Assembly: GCA_041747155.1 (NCBI GenBank)
Contig: JBGTFQ010000183.1
Location: 1 to 6,127 of the forward strand
DNA: 6,127 nt
Source of the DNA: JACDDK01 sp041747155
Lineage (GTDB): Bacteria > Actinomycetota > Rubrobacteria > Rubrobacterales > Rubrobacteraceae
Reading direction: 5' to 3'
Shown: in pieces, positions 6,013 through 6,127 of the stretch
Layout of the letters: each line of letters begins with the position of its first letter
How positions within the stretch are numbered: the first letter of the stretch is position 1
The notes under the pieces: model-generated
Seen by the model: only the letters and a program-made list of their open reading frames with translations
Told to the model about the DNA's origin: nothing
The model's database searches: none
Position numbers and translations under genes: made by a program

Positions 6013-6127
6013 TTAGCGGATTCCAACCCGTGTATACGAGCACAACGAGCGCGAGCCCAGCGACTATGGTCAACAGTCCGGGAATTCTGAAGATGGACTT
6101 TAGCACTCTGTACCAGCCTCCCTGGCA
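5897..6127 (-). CDS. Single-pass membrane protein of unknown function, possibly partial
   Basis: The frame is open from the window edge to the TGA at 5897. Within it a GTG at 6106, preceded by GGGAGG about 10 bases upstream, could be the start of a 69-residue protein; otherwise the gene continues beyond the edge. After a short basic segment (VLKSIFRIPG) comes one hydrophobic stretch LLTIVAGLALVVLVYTGW, about residues 11-28 from the GTG, then WNPLMGQMERSS and a polar, Gly/Asp/Arg-rich tail ending in QARSRA. The basic start, one membrane helix and extracytoplasmic tail resemble the N-terminal anchor of sortase-type or other surface proteins, but no catalytic motif is present, so I assign no function. 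Its last codons overlap the Fic remnant in a different frame, suggesting the gene was cut short and now runs into unrelated sequence. Confidence 0.4.
   Translation of the reverse strand, partial: CQGGWYRVLKSIFRIPGLLTIVAGLALVVLVYTGWNPLMGQMERSSAEEPDRGLGDLPTLADTGGDSAGGQARSRA

Noticed and set aside
1..6127. CRISPR array, tRNA, rRNA or insertion-sequence elements
   Set aside because: No regularly spaced repeats, no tRNA-like cloverleaf or CCA-ended segment, and no transposase-like frame or terminal inverted repeats were seen on either strand.

Overview
The window reads as accessory catabolic DNA from a moderately GC-rich bacterium, probably an actinobacterium. The lipoprotein-anchored sugar-binding protein and the general style of the proteins fit a Rubrobacter-like lineage, but this is a guess from protein character and not a measurement. 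Almost everything is on the minus strand, so the biological order runs from high to low coordinates.

At 5536-6127 there is a degraded or rearranged stretch. A reading frame enters from beyond the window edge, encodes a single membrane segment, and stops at 5897. Just downstream, in another frame, is the C-terminal part of a Fic-family protein that lacks its catalytic half and has no start codon. From 5368 to 5535 I see no gene, only a weak imperfect inverted repeat (5368-5385).

At 5304-5367 lies a compact control region: a near-consensus sigma70-type promoter (TTGACA, 17 bp, TATATT) followed by a perfect 10+2+10 inverted repeat that overlaps the most likely start codon of a GntR/FCD-family regulator. 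This looks like an autoregulated promoter for the whole downstream cluster.

From 5319 down to 1 runs a probable operon: GntR/FCD repressor (4567-5319), Asp/Glu-racemase-family protein (3852-4541), lipoprotein sugar-binding protein (2772-3725), dual-domain sugar ABC ATPase (1175-2698), sugar ABC permease (161-1174), and the N-terminus of a short-chain dehydrogenase/reductase cut by the window edge (1-146). The three transporter genes form a complete RbsB/RbsA/RbsC-type (CUT2) importer. A strong hairpin without a U-tract separates the binding-protein gene from the ATPase gene and probably sets their relative expression. A 126-bp leader with a small GGT...ACC palindrome separates the racemase-family gene from the binding-protein gene.

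Taken together: an unidentified sugar, polyol or sugar acid is captured by the lipoprotein, imported by the ABC transporter, and probably oxidised by the NAD-type dehydrogenase. The racemase-family protein has an unknown step, and the FCD regulator probably senses a small carboxylated metabolite. The substrate cannot be named from this window alone.
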